A stretch of 39,676 nucleotides of DNA. Source: Collinsella sp. OM04-5 (GTDB lineage Bacteria; Actinomycetota; Coriobacteriia; Coriobacteriales; Coriobacteriaceae). Numbering within the stretch: position 1 is the first letter of the stretch; every line of letters starts with the position of its first letter. The notes beneath the pieces were generated by a model. The model saw only the letters and a list, made by a program, of their open reading frames with translations, was not told the origin of the DNA and did no database searches. Below, in pieces: positions 8,282 through 16,188 of this stretch. Location: assembly GCF_003439125.1 (NCBI RefSeq), contig NZ_QSUU01000006.1, positions 115,333-155,008 on the forward strand. Reading direction: 5' to 3'. The position numbers and the translations under genes were made by a program.

Positions 8282-8404
8282 CTGTCGTCTAAGGTGCCGA
8301 GTTGATGGACAGGAATCAAGGCACCGAGTCTGCGGCCGCCATACGCAATGCGGGGCCTCGACAACTTGCGGGCCACAGTGACGCCTCCCCATCGTGCCCC
8401 GCGC

Positions 8405-8410
8405 TATACT
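8405..8410 (+). promoter_or_regulatory. -10 element placing the start site at the gluQRS ATG
   Basis: TATACT at 8405-8410 ends 7 bases before the ATG at 8418, so the predicted transcription start falls on or next to the start codon. There is no Shine-Dalgarno sequence between them, consistent with a leaderless mRNA. No good -35 hexamer was found at the usual spacing. Confidence 0.5.
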
Positions 8411-8417
8411 CGTCCGC

Positions 8418-9428
8418 ATGGATATCAAAACACGCAACATAGCAACACCCGCCGCGGACGCGCCAGCGACGCCACCCGCCTCCGCCCCCGCACCCGTCGT
8501 GGGCCGTTTCGCCCCGTCGCCCTCGGGCCGCATGCACCTGGGCAACGTGTTCAGCTGCCTGTGCTCGTGGCTTTCGGCCCGCAGCCAGGGCGGCAGCATC
8601 GTGCTGCGCATCGAGGACCTGGACGATCGCTGCAAGCGCCCGGAACTTGCCGCTCAACTGATTGACGATCTGACCTGGCTGGGGCTCGACTGGGACGAAG
8701 GCCCCTACTACCAGCACGATCGCCTGGATCTGTACGAGGACGCCCTGCGCCGTCTGCAAGACGCCGGCCTCACCTACCCCTGCTTTTGCACGCGCGCCGA
8801 GCTCCACGCCGCAAGCGCGCCGCACGCCAGCGACGGCACGCCCATCTACCGCGGCGCCTGCCGAAACCTTTCTGCCAAAGAAATCGCCCGCCGCAGTGCT
8901 CTGCGCGCCCCAGCCACGCGTCTGCGCGTGCCCACCGTCGATGATCTCGCAGACGACGTGATCGAATTCGTGGACCGCACGTATGGTGCCCAATGCGAGG
9001 CGCTCGCCACTGAGTGCGGCGACTTTTTGGTGCGCCGCAGCGACGGCGTGTTTGCCTATCAGCTGGCCGTGGTGGTCGATGACGCCGCCATGGGCGTCAC
9101 CGAGGTCGTGCGCGGATGCGATCTGCTGGGTTCCACGCCGCGCCAGATCTATCTGCAGCATCTGCTGGGGCTGCCCATGCCGCGCTACGCGCACATTCCG
9201 CTGCTCATGTCACCGGACGGCCGCCGCCTTTCCAAGCGCGATCGCGATCTGGACCTGGGAGAGCTCCGCGCCCGCTTTGGCACACCCGAGGCACTGCTGG
9301 GCTGGCTCGCCGGGCAAACGGGCATCGCGCCGGACACCACGCCGCGCTCTGCCGAGCGGCTGGTCGAGCACTTTAGCTGGGATGTTATCCGCGCACACCG
9401 GGAGAACATCACCGTAACGGCTGAGTAA
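8418..9428 (+). CDS. gluQRS: Glutamyl-Q tRNA(Asp) synthetase
   Basis: A class I glutamyl-tRNA synthetase paralogue that in characterised cases activates glutamate and attaches it to queuosine at the wobble position of tRNA(Asp). The 336 residues comprise the catalytic domain without an anticodon-binding domain, the hallmark of this subfamily. Visible motifs are PSPSGRMHLGN (33-43, HIGH equivalent), LRIEDLDDR (63-71), PCFC (121-124) with a later Cys148 that may bind zinc, and RRLSKRD (269-275, KMSKS equivalent). The first 27 residues are a Pro/Ala-rich extension. The ATG at 8418 is preferred to a GTG 24 bases upstream because the -10 element occupies that stretch. Queuosine genes are not in the window. 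Confidence 0.9.
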   Translation: MDIKTRNIATPAADAPATPPASAPAPVVGRFAPSPSGRMHLGNVFSCLCSWLSARSQGGSIVLRIEDLDDRCKRPELAAQLIDDLTWLGLDWDEGPYYQHDRLDLYEDALRRLQDAGLTYPCFCTRAELHAASAPHASDGTPIYRGACRNLSAKEIARRSALRAPATRLRVPTVDDLADDVIEFVDRTYGAQCEALATECGDFLVRRSDGVFAYQLAVVVDDAAMGVTEVVRGCDLLGSTPRQIYLQHLLGLPMPRYAHIPLLMSPDGRRLSKRDRDLDLGELRARFGTPEALLGWLAGQTGIAPDTTPRSAERLVEHFSWDVIRAHRENITVTAE

Positions 9429-9443
9429 TCAGGCACCCCACCC

Positions 9444-10169
9444 CTACGCAACATCCCAGGGCTGGAGTTCGTCGCCCAAGCGAACGATGCAGTCGTAGAG
9501 CACGGTATGACGCTCGGCCGGGTTGGCATCTCGATGAAAATGCCCGTAGTACCAGCGCCTGTAGTCCAAGCGGTCTTCCAGCTCATCGAAAAATGCCGTA
9601 AGCCGATCAACGGCAGGGCAATTCCAGCCGGGCCCCGGATAGAGCGTGGGCGAAAGCATGCGCGTGGAGCAGGTGTGGGTGATCACGTAGTCGACCTTCC
9701 AGCCCACGCCGTCGAGCTTTGTCCGTGCCTCCTCAAAGTTGCGCTCGTCCGGCAGCTCCTGCGGCCACCAGCTGGAATACGGAATGTAGTATTCCTTGTC
9801 CACGCTCGTGGCGCCGCCCATGGTAAAGACCGTTGAGCCGTCGAGCTCAAAAACCTCGCCGCGCGTCAGGCGCCGTATGGGCGAGGTGTCCGACAGACGC
9901 TGCGTCAACCCACCATGCCACAGCTCCATGGGGCGCTCCGCCCAATGGTCGTAGCGTTCGTGGTTGCCGTCGACGAACAGCACGGTATAGGGGCGCGACT
10001 CCAGCCAGGCGATATCGGCGCACTCCTCGGCAGAAAAATCCCAGGGAAAGCCAAAGTCGCCCGCGACAATCAGATAGTCGTCACTCGTCAGGCTATCCCC
10101 AAGCTCCCAGTCGCGCAGCTTTTGCATGTCAAGGCCGCCGTGAATATCGCCCGTCACATAGACCGTCAT
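9444..10169 (-). CDS. Calcineurin-like metallophosphoesterase
   Basis: A 241-residue cytoplasmic phosphoesterase with the full two-metal set: GDIHGG (7-12), GDFGF (38-42), GNHERYDHW (69-77), a THTC histidine (about 164) and YYGHFHRD (about 208-215). The substrate is not predictable; relatives act on phosphodiesters, nucleotides or protein phosphates. Its ATG overlaps the stop codon of the upstream phosphoesterase gene by four bases, so the two are translationally coupled. It converges on gluQRS with a 15-bp gap. Confidence 0.87.
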   Translation of the reverse strand: MTVYVTGDIHGGLDMQKLRDWELGDSLTSDDYLIVAGDFGFPWDFSAEECADIAWLESRPYTVLFVDGNHERYDHWAERPMELWHGGLTQRLSDTSPIRRLTRGEVFELDGSTVFTMGGATSVDKEYYIPYSSWWPQELPDERNFEEARTKLDGVGWKVDYVITHTCSTRMLSPTLYPGPGWNCPAVDRLTAFFDELEDRLDYRRWYYGHFHRDANPAERHTVLYDCIVRLGDELQPWDVA

Positions 10170-10804
10170 CGGATCACCACTTCCCTCTTATAGGCTTCGA
10201 GATCGCGCTCGACCTGTTCATCGTCCGTAACGTTGACCCACCACGGCCACTTAACGCACTGCACCAGCTCGTCTACCTGCGCAAACCATAACTTGAGCTC
10301 ATCCAAACTTACCGGGGCGTAACCGTTGGCGTCCACGCCCACGTCATAGCGCAGCAGCCCCTGCCGAAGGTTGAACTTGTTATACGCGCCGCCGCAGCTA
10401 TGGATATGCCCGTGCAGATGCCAGCTGCCGTGCGACATGCCCTGCCAGTCGACCATGGGATAGTGGCTCAGCACGATTTTCTGCCGATCGATTTTGAGCA
10501 CGCAAATGGGCGGCTCGACGATAAAAGCATCCGCTACGGCAGGCTGCGTCCAGTCTTTGTCGTGGTTGCCGGGTAGCAGGTGGACGTGCTTACATACGAT
10601 GCTTTTACGCAACTCGTAGGCCTCTTGGACCGCCATCTTAAAGCTGAAGTCGCCCAAAATGTAAAGCTCGTCGTCCGCAGCGACTTTGCTATTAATGCTC
10701 GCGACCATGGCGTCGTTCATCTGCGCAACATTCGACCAAGGCCTGTCGGCGAGACGCAGCATGTTCTCGTGTCCAAAGTGTGTATCGCTGGTAAACCAGA
10801 TCAC
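10166..10804 (-). CDS. Calcineurin-like metallophosphoesterase
   Basis: A 212-residue phosphoesterase with SDTHFGH (6-12), GDFSF (51-55), PGNHDKDW (78-85), LSHYPM (about 112-117) and HGHIH (about 130-134). The compact form with an SDTHFGH start is a distinct subgroup from the overlapping downstream gene. It begins with GTG at 10804, preceded by TAGGAGGT at good spacing. The two may be a divergent pair that works on related substrates, inferred only from overlap. A small membrane protein gene lies 40 bp upstream on the same strand and may share the transcript. Confidence 0.87.
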   Translation of the reverse strand: MIWFTSDTHFGHENMLRLADRPWSNVAQMNDAMVASINSKVAADDELYILGDFSFKMAVQEAYELRKSIVCKHVHLLPGNHDKDWTQPAVADAFIVEPPICVLKIDRQKIVLSHYPMVDWQGMSHGSWHLHGHIHSCGGAYNKFNLRQGLLRYDVGVDANGYAPVSLDELKLWFAQVDELVQCVKWPWWVNVTDDEQVERDLEAYKREVVIR

Positions 10805-10844
10805 GGGGACCTCCTAACGCTGCGGGGCATCCATCCCTTAGGGC

Positions 10845-11084
10845 TTACCCTTCGTTCTTCCATCCAAACGGGTCAAACACCCAAAAAGCTAGATCGAGCA
10901 CGCCGCCGGTCATCATGGCGCCGGCAAGAGCCATGCAAACGTGTAGAGAGCTGGCGCTTCGAAGCACGTCAAATGGCCCCAAAACAGCCAGCAGCGCGAC
11001 CGCTGCACCGGCAAGGCACAGCGTGAGACACGGCCCCGCGTCCTTGACGCATTTCTTTGCGAGATGCTTGGTGTTGTCACTCAT
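10845..11084 (-). CDS. Small two-helix membrane protein
   Basis: A 79-residue protein that I do not recognise. Two hydrophobic segments (about 17-38 and 46-69) predict an integral membrane protein with short charged ends (KHLAKKCVKD at the N-terminus, GWKNEG at the C-terminus). It contains three cysteines in the first third. The ATG at 11084 has AAGGAG about 9 bases upstream. It precedes the two metallophosphoesterase genes on the same strand with a 40-bp gap, so co-expression is likely. Confidence 0.65.
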   Translation of the reverse strand: MSDNTKHLAKKCVKDAGPCLTLCLAGAAVALLAVLGPFDVLRSASSLHVCMALAGAMMTGGVLDLAFWVFDPFGWKNEG

Positions 11085-11202
11085 CGATTTCGAGCTCCTT
11101 AGAGGGTCGTTGTTCAGGTACGTGCCGTCGCGGCAGAGCAGGACGGCAGGTTAAGTGTCCCACGCCACGCGGACACAGCTGAAAGCCCTCGCTCAAATAA
11201 CA

Positions 11203-11236
11203 GCGCGCCGCAGGATTCGTATCACCTGCGGCGCGC
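11203..11236. terminator. GC-rich hairpin
   Basis: GCGCGCCGCAGG (11203-11214) is perfectly complementary to CCTGCGGCGCGC (11225-11236) with a 10-base loop. In the minus direction it is followed by TGTTATTTG, a weak T-run. It lies 135 bp beyond the 3' end of the AAA_14 gene and upstream of the small membrane protein gene, so a terminator for the ATPase transcript is the simplest reading. Confidence 0.55.
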
Positions 11237-11370
11237 CGAAAATGATCCGCTTTCCTTCGTCCCCAACGGATCAGCTGAGTTGGTGCCGCTCGACGGAGAG
11301 GAAGAAGCCGGCGGCGTCACGAACTGCGGCAATGTCGCTAGGCATAGGAAACAGACGCGCTCTAAACGCC

Positions 11371-12666
11371 CTAAGCCCCAAGCCCACCCATTAAGAAATC
11401 GACTGCTGAAACGATTTTGATGCCGTCAATATCGGTCGGATGACTTCCCCGGCGAACGACGATGATCTTCTCGTAACCGCCGGTAATCTTCTCGAGCGAC
11501 CTGAGCTCAAATGGACGCAGCTCGCGCTTACGCGTCGCCTCCTCGTCAATCGACTCCGTGACCTGAATAAACTTACGATCCGAGCCGTCGCCGATTGCAA
11601 CAAAGTCGATTTCAGCATCTCGAAGATGACCTGTGAAGACTCGGTATCCGTCATAGACAAGGCGATTGTAAACGGCATTTTCGAGAACACGCCCACTGTC
11701 GCTGCCGCGATACCCATCCAAGAAAGCTCGAAGCCCCAGATCCTCAATGTAGAACTTGCCACCGGTCTTCAAAATGTCCCGACCCTTAATATCAAATCGG
11801 CGCGCATGCGAAAAGATATAGGTCTCCTCAAGGGCGGATACACAAGTGTCCACAACGCCATGCGAGGATTTCAGCCCGTTCTCCGCCAGCGTTCCAACGA
11901 TCTTATTAATTGATGTCGGGTTTGAAATGTTATCGGCTAAGTAGGATGTAACGCGGTCGAGCACGCCCTTGCTTGTCACCGATCTCCTGCCCCGACGGGC
12001 TTCGCGAGCCAAAATGTCGCGCCCGACGATTGTCTGGTACGTGCTCCAGATGTAGTCCTTCATTTCCTGTTCCGGCAGCTTTGAGGCGGCAAGGAACGGC
12101 AGACCTCCAAACATTAAATAACGGTCGAGAAGATCGTCGAGCGCAACGATGTCCTCCCGGCCAAAAACAGCAAGCCTATTCGTGACGTCAGTCGGACCAA
12201 GAAAGTTGACATATTCCGAAAAAGCGAGCGGATGCATCCGAATCTCGACATACCTGCCCGAGATTAAGGTCGCAATCTCAGACGACAGGAGAAAAGCATT
12301 CGAACCAGTAACATATATATCGCAGTCCCGGTCGACACGAAGTGCGTTAATCGCCTTCTCCCATCCGGCAACCTCCTGAAGCTCGTCGAAGAAGAGATAG
12401 CACCTCTTGCCCGCAGGCATTAGGCCGTCGACGTGGCGGTAAAGCTCTCGCCAATCACGCACGCCCTCCAGCTCAAACGACTCCATCTTAAAGGTCAAAA
12501 GACATTCGGATGGAACGCCGTTATCCTCCAGATGTTTGCGCATCATGTCCAGAAGCGTCGATTTGCCACAACGGCGCATACCCGTTACGACCTTGATGAC
12601 ATCCGCATCACGAAAGGCGATCAACTTTTCGAGATATCGATTTCTAGGAACCATCCGTTTATCCAT
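11371..12666 (-). CDS. AAA_14 / DUF4143 ATPase
   Basis: A 431-residue P-loop ATPase of the widespread but poorly characterised AAA_14-DUF4143 group. Walker A is GMRRCGKST (29-37) and Walker B LFFDELQ (91-97), followed by a sensor-like YVTGSNAFLLSSE. The C-terminal part is DUF4143-like; EIDFVAIGDGSDRKFIQV resembles a degraded PD-(D/E)XK nuclease fold. The ATG at 12666 has a weak GGGGCGGG upstream; MVPRN at 12654 is an alternative start. AT content is higher than in the housekeeping neighbours, and the next genes are restriction-modification and abortive-infection types, suggesting acquired DNA. Two 34-bp palindromes begin 15 bp upstream and are probably its control region. Confidence 0.85.
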   Translation of the reverse strand: MDKRMVPRNRYLEKLIAFRDADVIKVVTGMRRCGKSTLLDMMRKHLEDNGVPSECLLTFKMESFELEGVRDWRELYRHVDGLMPAGKRCYLFFDELQEVAGWEKAINALRVDRDCDIYVTGSNAFLLSSEIATLISGRYVEIRMHPLAFSEYVNFLGPTDVTNRLAVFGREDIVALDDLLDRYLMFGGLPFLAASKLPEQEMKDYIWSTYQTIVGRDILAREARRGRRSVTSKGVLDRVTSYLADNISNPTSINKIVGTLAENGLKSSHGVVDTCVSALEETYIFSHARRFDIKGRDILKTGGKFYIEDLGLRAFLDGYRGSDSGRVLENAVYNRLVYDGYRVFTGHLRDAEIDFVAIGDGSDRKFIQVTESIDEEATRKRELRPFELRSLEKITGGYEKIIVVRRGSHPTDIDGIKIVSAVDFLMGGLGA

Positions 12667-13193
12667 CGCCCGCCCCAATCTGCAAGTTTTTCTCACAGCA
12701 TGACAAGAACTTGCGAGTTTTGCAAGTTTTTCTTACGTAGCGACAAGAACTTGCAAAATCTCCTCGGAGTCATTTGCGGTCGGATTCTGGCGAGGCCATG
12801 CAAAGCAGCAGGCCACGTGGCAACAACCAATGCCAACTCTTTACAGAGCCTCTGCCCCATTAGCATCCCCATGCCACCTCGCCCCTCTTGAATGCAACAA
12901 ATCTAGGTAGATGTCCCCGAGCCAACAAACGCAACCATACGTCCGATGTAAAGCCCGCAAGTTAATTACCTCCCACCTATCGTGTTGGCGCCTCGACCGC
13001 CATAGACGTCAAATACCCCGCCAGGCACCTGCCTCAAAATACTGCAGCAAGAAATGACGACGCGACGCAGTTCGATGTCCCCCATGTGTATCGTCTTGAC
13101 AAATGGATTCTTTTATAAGAGCTGGCCGCATTGAGACAAATCCAATAGAATGAATCTTTGCATTTTTGTCACGCACGTTCGAAGGGAGTCAAA
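12667..13193. other. Gene-free region between divergent accessory genes
   Basis: This 527-bp gap separates the ATPase (minus) from the methyltransferase (plus). It holds the tandem palindromes at 12681-12755. Near the methyltransferase a TTGACA (from 13097) and a TAGAAT are present but not well spaced as a pair. No gene was recognised in the middle. Confidence 0.5.
12681..12755. repeat. Two tandem palindromes upstream of the AAA_14 gene
   Basis: Two ~34-bp units (12681-12714 and 12721-12755) repeat with a 40-bp period. Each opens TGCAAGTTTTTCT and closes GACAAGAACTTGC, so each is an inverted repeat (TGCAAGTT/AACTTGCA); the central bases differ. They start 15 bp upstream of the ATPase start codon, inside the expected promoter, and are best explained as tandem operators. 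The other AAA_14 gene in the window also has tandem repeats upstream (21963-22041), of different sequence. Confidence 0.75.
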
Positions 13194-14087
13194 GTGAAGG
13201 CAGCCTCTTTCTTCAGCGGAATCGGCGGTATTGACCTCGGCTTCGAGCGTGCCGGCGTTGAAATCGTCTTCCAAAGCGAAATCAATAATTTTTCGCGGGC
13301 AGTGCTACAAAAGCACTGGCCGGATGTCCAGCTAGCAGGAGATATCAATGAAGTCCAACCCGAAAGCATCCCCCAAGCAGAAGTCTATTTCGGAGGATTC
13401 CCCTGCCAAGACCTTTCGCTTGCCAACCAAGGAAAACGCCTCGGTCTTGCCGGATCGCGAAGCGGACTCTTCTTTAAGTTCGCAGAACTCGTCGCTGCCG
13501 CAAAGCCTCGATGGATTTTTATCGAAAACGTTCCCGGACTCCTCAACTCAAACAACGGAGAAGATTTCAGAGCCCTGCTCACCAAATTGGATGAGCTCGG
13601 GTATTGCGTATCATGGCGAGTACTGGACGCAAAATACTTTGGAACACCCCAACGACGTCGCCGCGTCTATATTGTCGGAAGTCTTGGAAACTTCGGCTCC
13701 GCTGAGGTACTTTTTGGACAAGGAGCAGCTCGAATCTCTTCTAAATCGCGCAGAAGCACGGACCACGCCTATGCCCCAGGACTTGAAAAAGAGCATCGAG
13801 TCTCAGATTACTACTCTATCCAACACGCCGGGATTGGCAGAAAACCTTCAGCGGGCCCGCAAGCAAAAGGATATAGAAACGACGGAGAAACTTACACTTG
13901 CGATTCAAGAGGAAGCTCCGACGCTATTTGTCAGACGCATGCTTCCTTTAGAGTACGAGAGACTCCAGGGATTTCCGGACGACTGGACTCTCGTAGATGG
14001 ACAGCTCTAGGAAACGCTGTCTGCGTGCCCGTTATAGAATGGATTGCGCGCCGTATCGTCGAGGTCGATAAGGCTCAGAACAGCTAG
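13194..14087 (+). CDS. Cytosine-5 DNA methyltransferase, motif IX out of frame
   Basis: A Dcm-type methyltransferase of 297 residues that would methylate cytosine C5 in a short DNA site. This frame shows motif I FFSGIGGIDLGF (6-17), motif IV GGFPCQDLS (67-75, nucleophile Cys71), motif VI ENVPGLL (111-117), motif VIII QRRRRVYIVG (153-162) and motif X ALGNAVCVPVIEW near the end. The expected motif IX (LPLEYERLQGFPDDWT) is encoded at the right place but one frame over; here those bases read RVRETPGISGR. Either two small compensating frameshifts have scrambled about 25 residues, or both frames are used. Start is GTG at 13194, with GAAGGGAG upstream. It overlaps the convergent nuclease gene by four bases, forming a likely restriction-modification pair. 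Confidence 0.85.
   Translation: MKAASFFSGIGGIDLGFERAGVEIVFQSEINNFSRAVLQKHWPDVQLAGDINEVQPESIPQAEVYFGGFPCQDLSLANQGKRLGLAGSRSGLFFKFAELVAAAKPRWIFIENVPGLLNSNNGEDFRALLTKLDELGYCVSWRVLDAKYFGTPQRRRRVYIVGSLGNFGSAEVLFGQGAARISSKSRRSTDHAYAPGLEKEHRVSDYYSIQHAGIGRKPSAGPQAKGYRNDGETYTCDSRGSSDAICQTHASFRVRETPGISGRLDSRRWTALGNAVCVPVIEWIARRIVEVDKAQNS
13348..14010 (+). other. Overlapping frame in methyltransferase gene
   Basis: An open frame of 220 codons lies inside the methyltransferase gene, shifted by one base. Its end encodes RRMLPLEYERLQGFPDDWT, a textbook C5-methyltransferase motif IX. A middle part (SEVLETSAPLRYFLDKEQLE, about codons 110-129) resembles, from memory, short phage proteins associated with methyltransferase genes. 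No clear ribosome-binding site precedes its ATG. It may be a relic of frameshifting in the methyltransferase or a real overlapping gene. Confidence 0.45.
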
Positions 14088-15031
14088 AACGGAATGTCAA
14101 TCCTTTCATTTTCAAGACTGCAGAATTGCCCCTGAAATGCCTCCAGAGTCGGTTGTCCTTGGTTGATTAGTGCTTGAACAAACGTCTGGTAGTTCGTATA
14201 CAGCGTCCGGTCTTCATCGATTGTCAATGGAATGGGGCCGTCCTCAACAGAGCGGCTCTTATCCTCTTTAAAGGCGAGAAGAGCCAACGTCCAGTTGTAA
14301 TCCTTCAAATCAGGCAGATTCACTGACTCTAGTCGCTCCATAAGATAGTCATAGAGCAGCGTGCCCACACAAAACGCAATCCCAAGGCCTTTCCATGTCT
14401 TCATGGCGATATTGCCCTTGATTAGAAATTGCTCTTGTTGTCTTCTCCAAGCATTGGTGACCAAAGTATTTGCAGTAGTTTCGGCACGCAGCTGCTCATT
14501 CGTCCTCTCGTTTTCAGTCATGTTTTTCCATTTGCGAACACGCTGAGTAATTTTGCCGGTATCCGATGTTTCTCCACCGCCTTGCATTTCAAGAACAAGT
14601 CGATTAGGGCCAGATGTCGACGACTCCCCGCTGCGCGTGGTAATTATAAAATCAGCATGATATGCACTGCCCTTACTCACTCGAAGGGACTCTTCTCGTT
14701 TGACGCAGATGTCAGACGGGTCAATGCCCCCATCAAATATATGCTGCGCAGCCATGGTTAGTATTTTCTTTTGATGCGAACAAAGCGGGAGATCTTTTTT
14801 GGTGGAGCACAATCTCTCCGAACACGATATCCAAAGCACTCCGTCCTGATCCCTTACCGAACAGACCGGCTCGTTTTTTGCTTTAAGCTTCTTGCACGTA
14901 TTACCGCCGGAGAAGGGGCAGTGCGGAACCGGCTCTTCCGGGCTCCATCCGGCATATGGAATATCTATGGGGTGAATGGGCGTCAAAGCGTCTGTTCTTT
15001 GACCATAATACTCTGCAACTCTCGTACTCAT
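14084..15031 (-). CDS. Probable type II restriction endonuclease, NotI-like
   Basis: A 315-residue protein read as the nuclease partner of the convergent cytosine methyltransferase. The N-terminal part is cysteine-rich (Cys38, 46, 57, 70, then 75 and 84), recalling the Fe-Cys4 site of the NotI family. The middle has ADFII (Asp127) followed by LVLEMQGGGETS (Glu148, Gln150), which fits a PD-(D/E)XK active site with Gln replacing the usual Lys, as described for NotI. A C-terminal helical region follows. The ATG at 15031 has only a weak GGATGGG upstream. The nuclease role is inferred from these motifs and the tail-to-tail arrangement with the methyltransferase. The recognition site cannot be read from the sequence. 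Confidence 0.6.
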   Translation of the reverse strand: MSTRVAEYYGQRTDALTPIHPIDIPYAGWSPEEPVPHCPFSGGNTCKKLKAKNEPVCSVRDQDGVLWISCSERLCSTKKDLPLCSHQKKILTMAAQHIFDGGIDPSDICVKREESLRVSKGSAYHADFIITTRSGESSTSGPNRLVLEMQGGGETSDTGKITQRVRKWKNMTENERTNEQLRAETTANTLVTNAWRRQQEQFLIKGNIAMKTWKGLGIAFCVGTLLYDYLMERLESVNLPDLKDYNWTLALLAFKEDKSRSVEDGPIPLTIDEDRTLYTNYQTFVQALINQGQPTLEAFQGQFCSLENERIDIPF

Positions 15032-15132
15032 TTCCCATCCAATCGTAATGCTAGGTAGCTGGATAAAGGATGCTTTCAGCCAAGCGGTACACAGTCACAC
15101 CATTAATGGTATAGCTGCAATTCAATTCTAAT

Positions 15133-15918
15133 TTACCCCTTAAACACCATATCGTTGTGGTATTCAATAAAATCTGGTCTTGGGCTCGATTGTTTAGGCA
15201 ATGTAATTCGCTCGCCGCTATAACGCCACAAGAACTCGTCCTCGGCAGCCCCATGTCCAACCACACTCGACACCACAATCTTGAAATCCTTCGTTATGGT
15301 AATAAGTCCCTGGTCAAATGCCTTATCGTGCAGCGCGTTCAACAGCAATCCGTTATCTGGCGCCAGGCGCTCGGTCCGGGGATCAGCCACGTTCCAGGGC
15401 TTGATATGACTTGCAACCAGTAACGTCGGGTTCGATAGGCCCGTTAAACAACACCGCGAGCGATAATTAACGAGCAGCGTATTACGAAAGAACTGTTGGT
15501 TAACACGCGCTGAGATTATTGCCTCACGCTCTTGCCCCTCAGGCAAATCGATGCCAATTGCCTCTTTCAGCTCTCTGCTCATCGAATTATCAGAGTTAAG
15601 CTGGTCAAAAAATGCGCCCGCCGCTTCCTCGACCAACCTATCGCCGCTCGATGAATACTCTGCCCAAACCAATCTATCCATCTTGCTGGCATTAACCATG
15701 CCCACCTTGCCGCGTGCTCGACGCCGGTCGTCTAACGAGGCGAGGTTCCATATCTTTAAGGAAACCGCCGCCGGCGTTCTGCCGATGGCATGTGCCAGCG
15801 TCTGTATATCTTCGCCTTTGTCATCGATAAGCCTTGCAGGCAGGGCGAGATATAAAAACAGCGCCGCAAGGGTTTCTTCCCTCGACCAGTTTTTTCTTCG
15901 CTCCGCCACACCAATCAT
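15133..15918 (-). CDS. HNH endonuclease
   Basis: A 261-residue protein with an N-terminal helical domain (about 1-75, including a helix-turn-helix-like TLAHAIGRTPAAVSLKIWNL) and a C-terminal HNH nuclease domain of the HNH_2 kind. The nuclease core reads CCLTGLSNPTLLVASHIKPW (156-175), then APDNGLLLNALHDKAFD (186-202), giving His171, Asn189 and His197 as active-site and metal residues. Such proteins are frequent in restriction and defence clusters. It lies about 100 bp upstream of the NotI-like gene on the same strand, so both may be co-transcribed. It may be an accessory or independent restriction nuclease. The start ATG has a weak GAGTGAG site. Confidence 0.8.
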   Translation of the reverse strand: MIGVAERRKNWSREETLAALFLYLALPARLIDDKGEDIQTLAHAIGRTPAAVSLKIWNLASLDDRRRARGKVGMVNASKMDRLVWAEYSSSGDRLVEEAAGAFFDQLNSDNSMSRELKEAIGIDLPEGQEREAIISARVNQQFFRNTLLVNYRSRCCLTGLSNPTLLVASHIKPWNVADPRTERLAPDNGLLLNALHDKAFDQGLITITKDFKIVVSSVVGHGAAEDEFLWRYSGERITLPKQSSPRPDFIEYHNDMVFKG

Positions 15919-16107
15919 CTCACTCGCACGTTGTTCGCTCGATAAAACCAGGATAATCCAAGTCGATGGTTCCTATCGTAGTCAAAGCGCCCATTATCAA
16001 TTCGCCTTTGCAACATCCCGTCACAGCACGGGACTCAAATTATGTAACGCTAATTTCGCCGGCGCGGACATGACAATCACAGCATGTTTTTACGTTTCAG
16101 CGCTCAT

Positions 16108-16173
16108 TTAAAACTGTCTTGCGGCATTCCTAACAGCCATCTCCAATGCGGCAGGCGTCTTGTACTTCACCAT
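16108..16173 (-). pseudogene. Remnant of an AbiEii toxin gene (N-terminal stub)
   Basis: Fifteen bases past the AbiEi stop there is a good ribosome-binding site (GGAGGAC) and an ATG opening MVKYKTPAALEMAVRN, which ends at a TAA after 21 codons. The opening matches the characteristic start of AbiEii nucleotidyltransferase toxins as I know them. Nothing toxin-like continues in any frame before the HNH gene, so the toxin has been lost and only its translation start remains. The antitoxin is intact. Confidence 0.6.
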
Positions 16174-16188
16174 GTCCTCCGTTTCGCA

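Larger units (their letters stand above)
7905..8417. other. Gene-free region with repeat and structured stretch
   Basis: This 513-bp gap between divergent genes holds the DUF2207 gene's upstream region, a CTAGTCATT-type repeat (8026-8062), a stretch rich in alternative hairpins (8127-8281) and the gluQRS -10 element (8405-8410). A minus-strand frame crosses much of it, but I recognise no protein in it. Confidence 0.55.

Noticed and set aside
8105..8635. A minus-strand frame upstream of and over the start of gluQRS
   Set aside because: Its longer part is antisense to gluQRS; the short intergenic part matches nothing I recognise.
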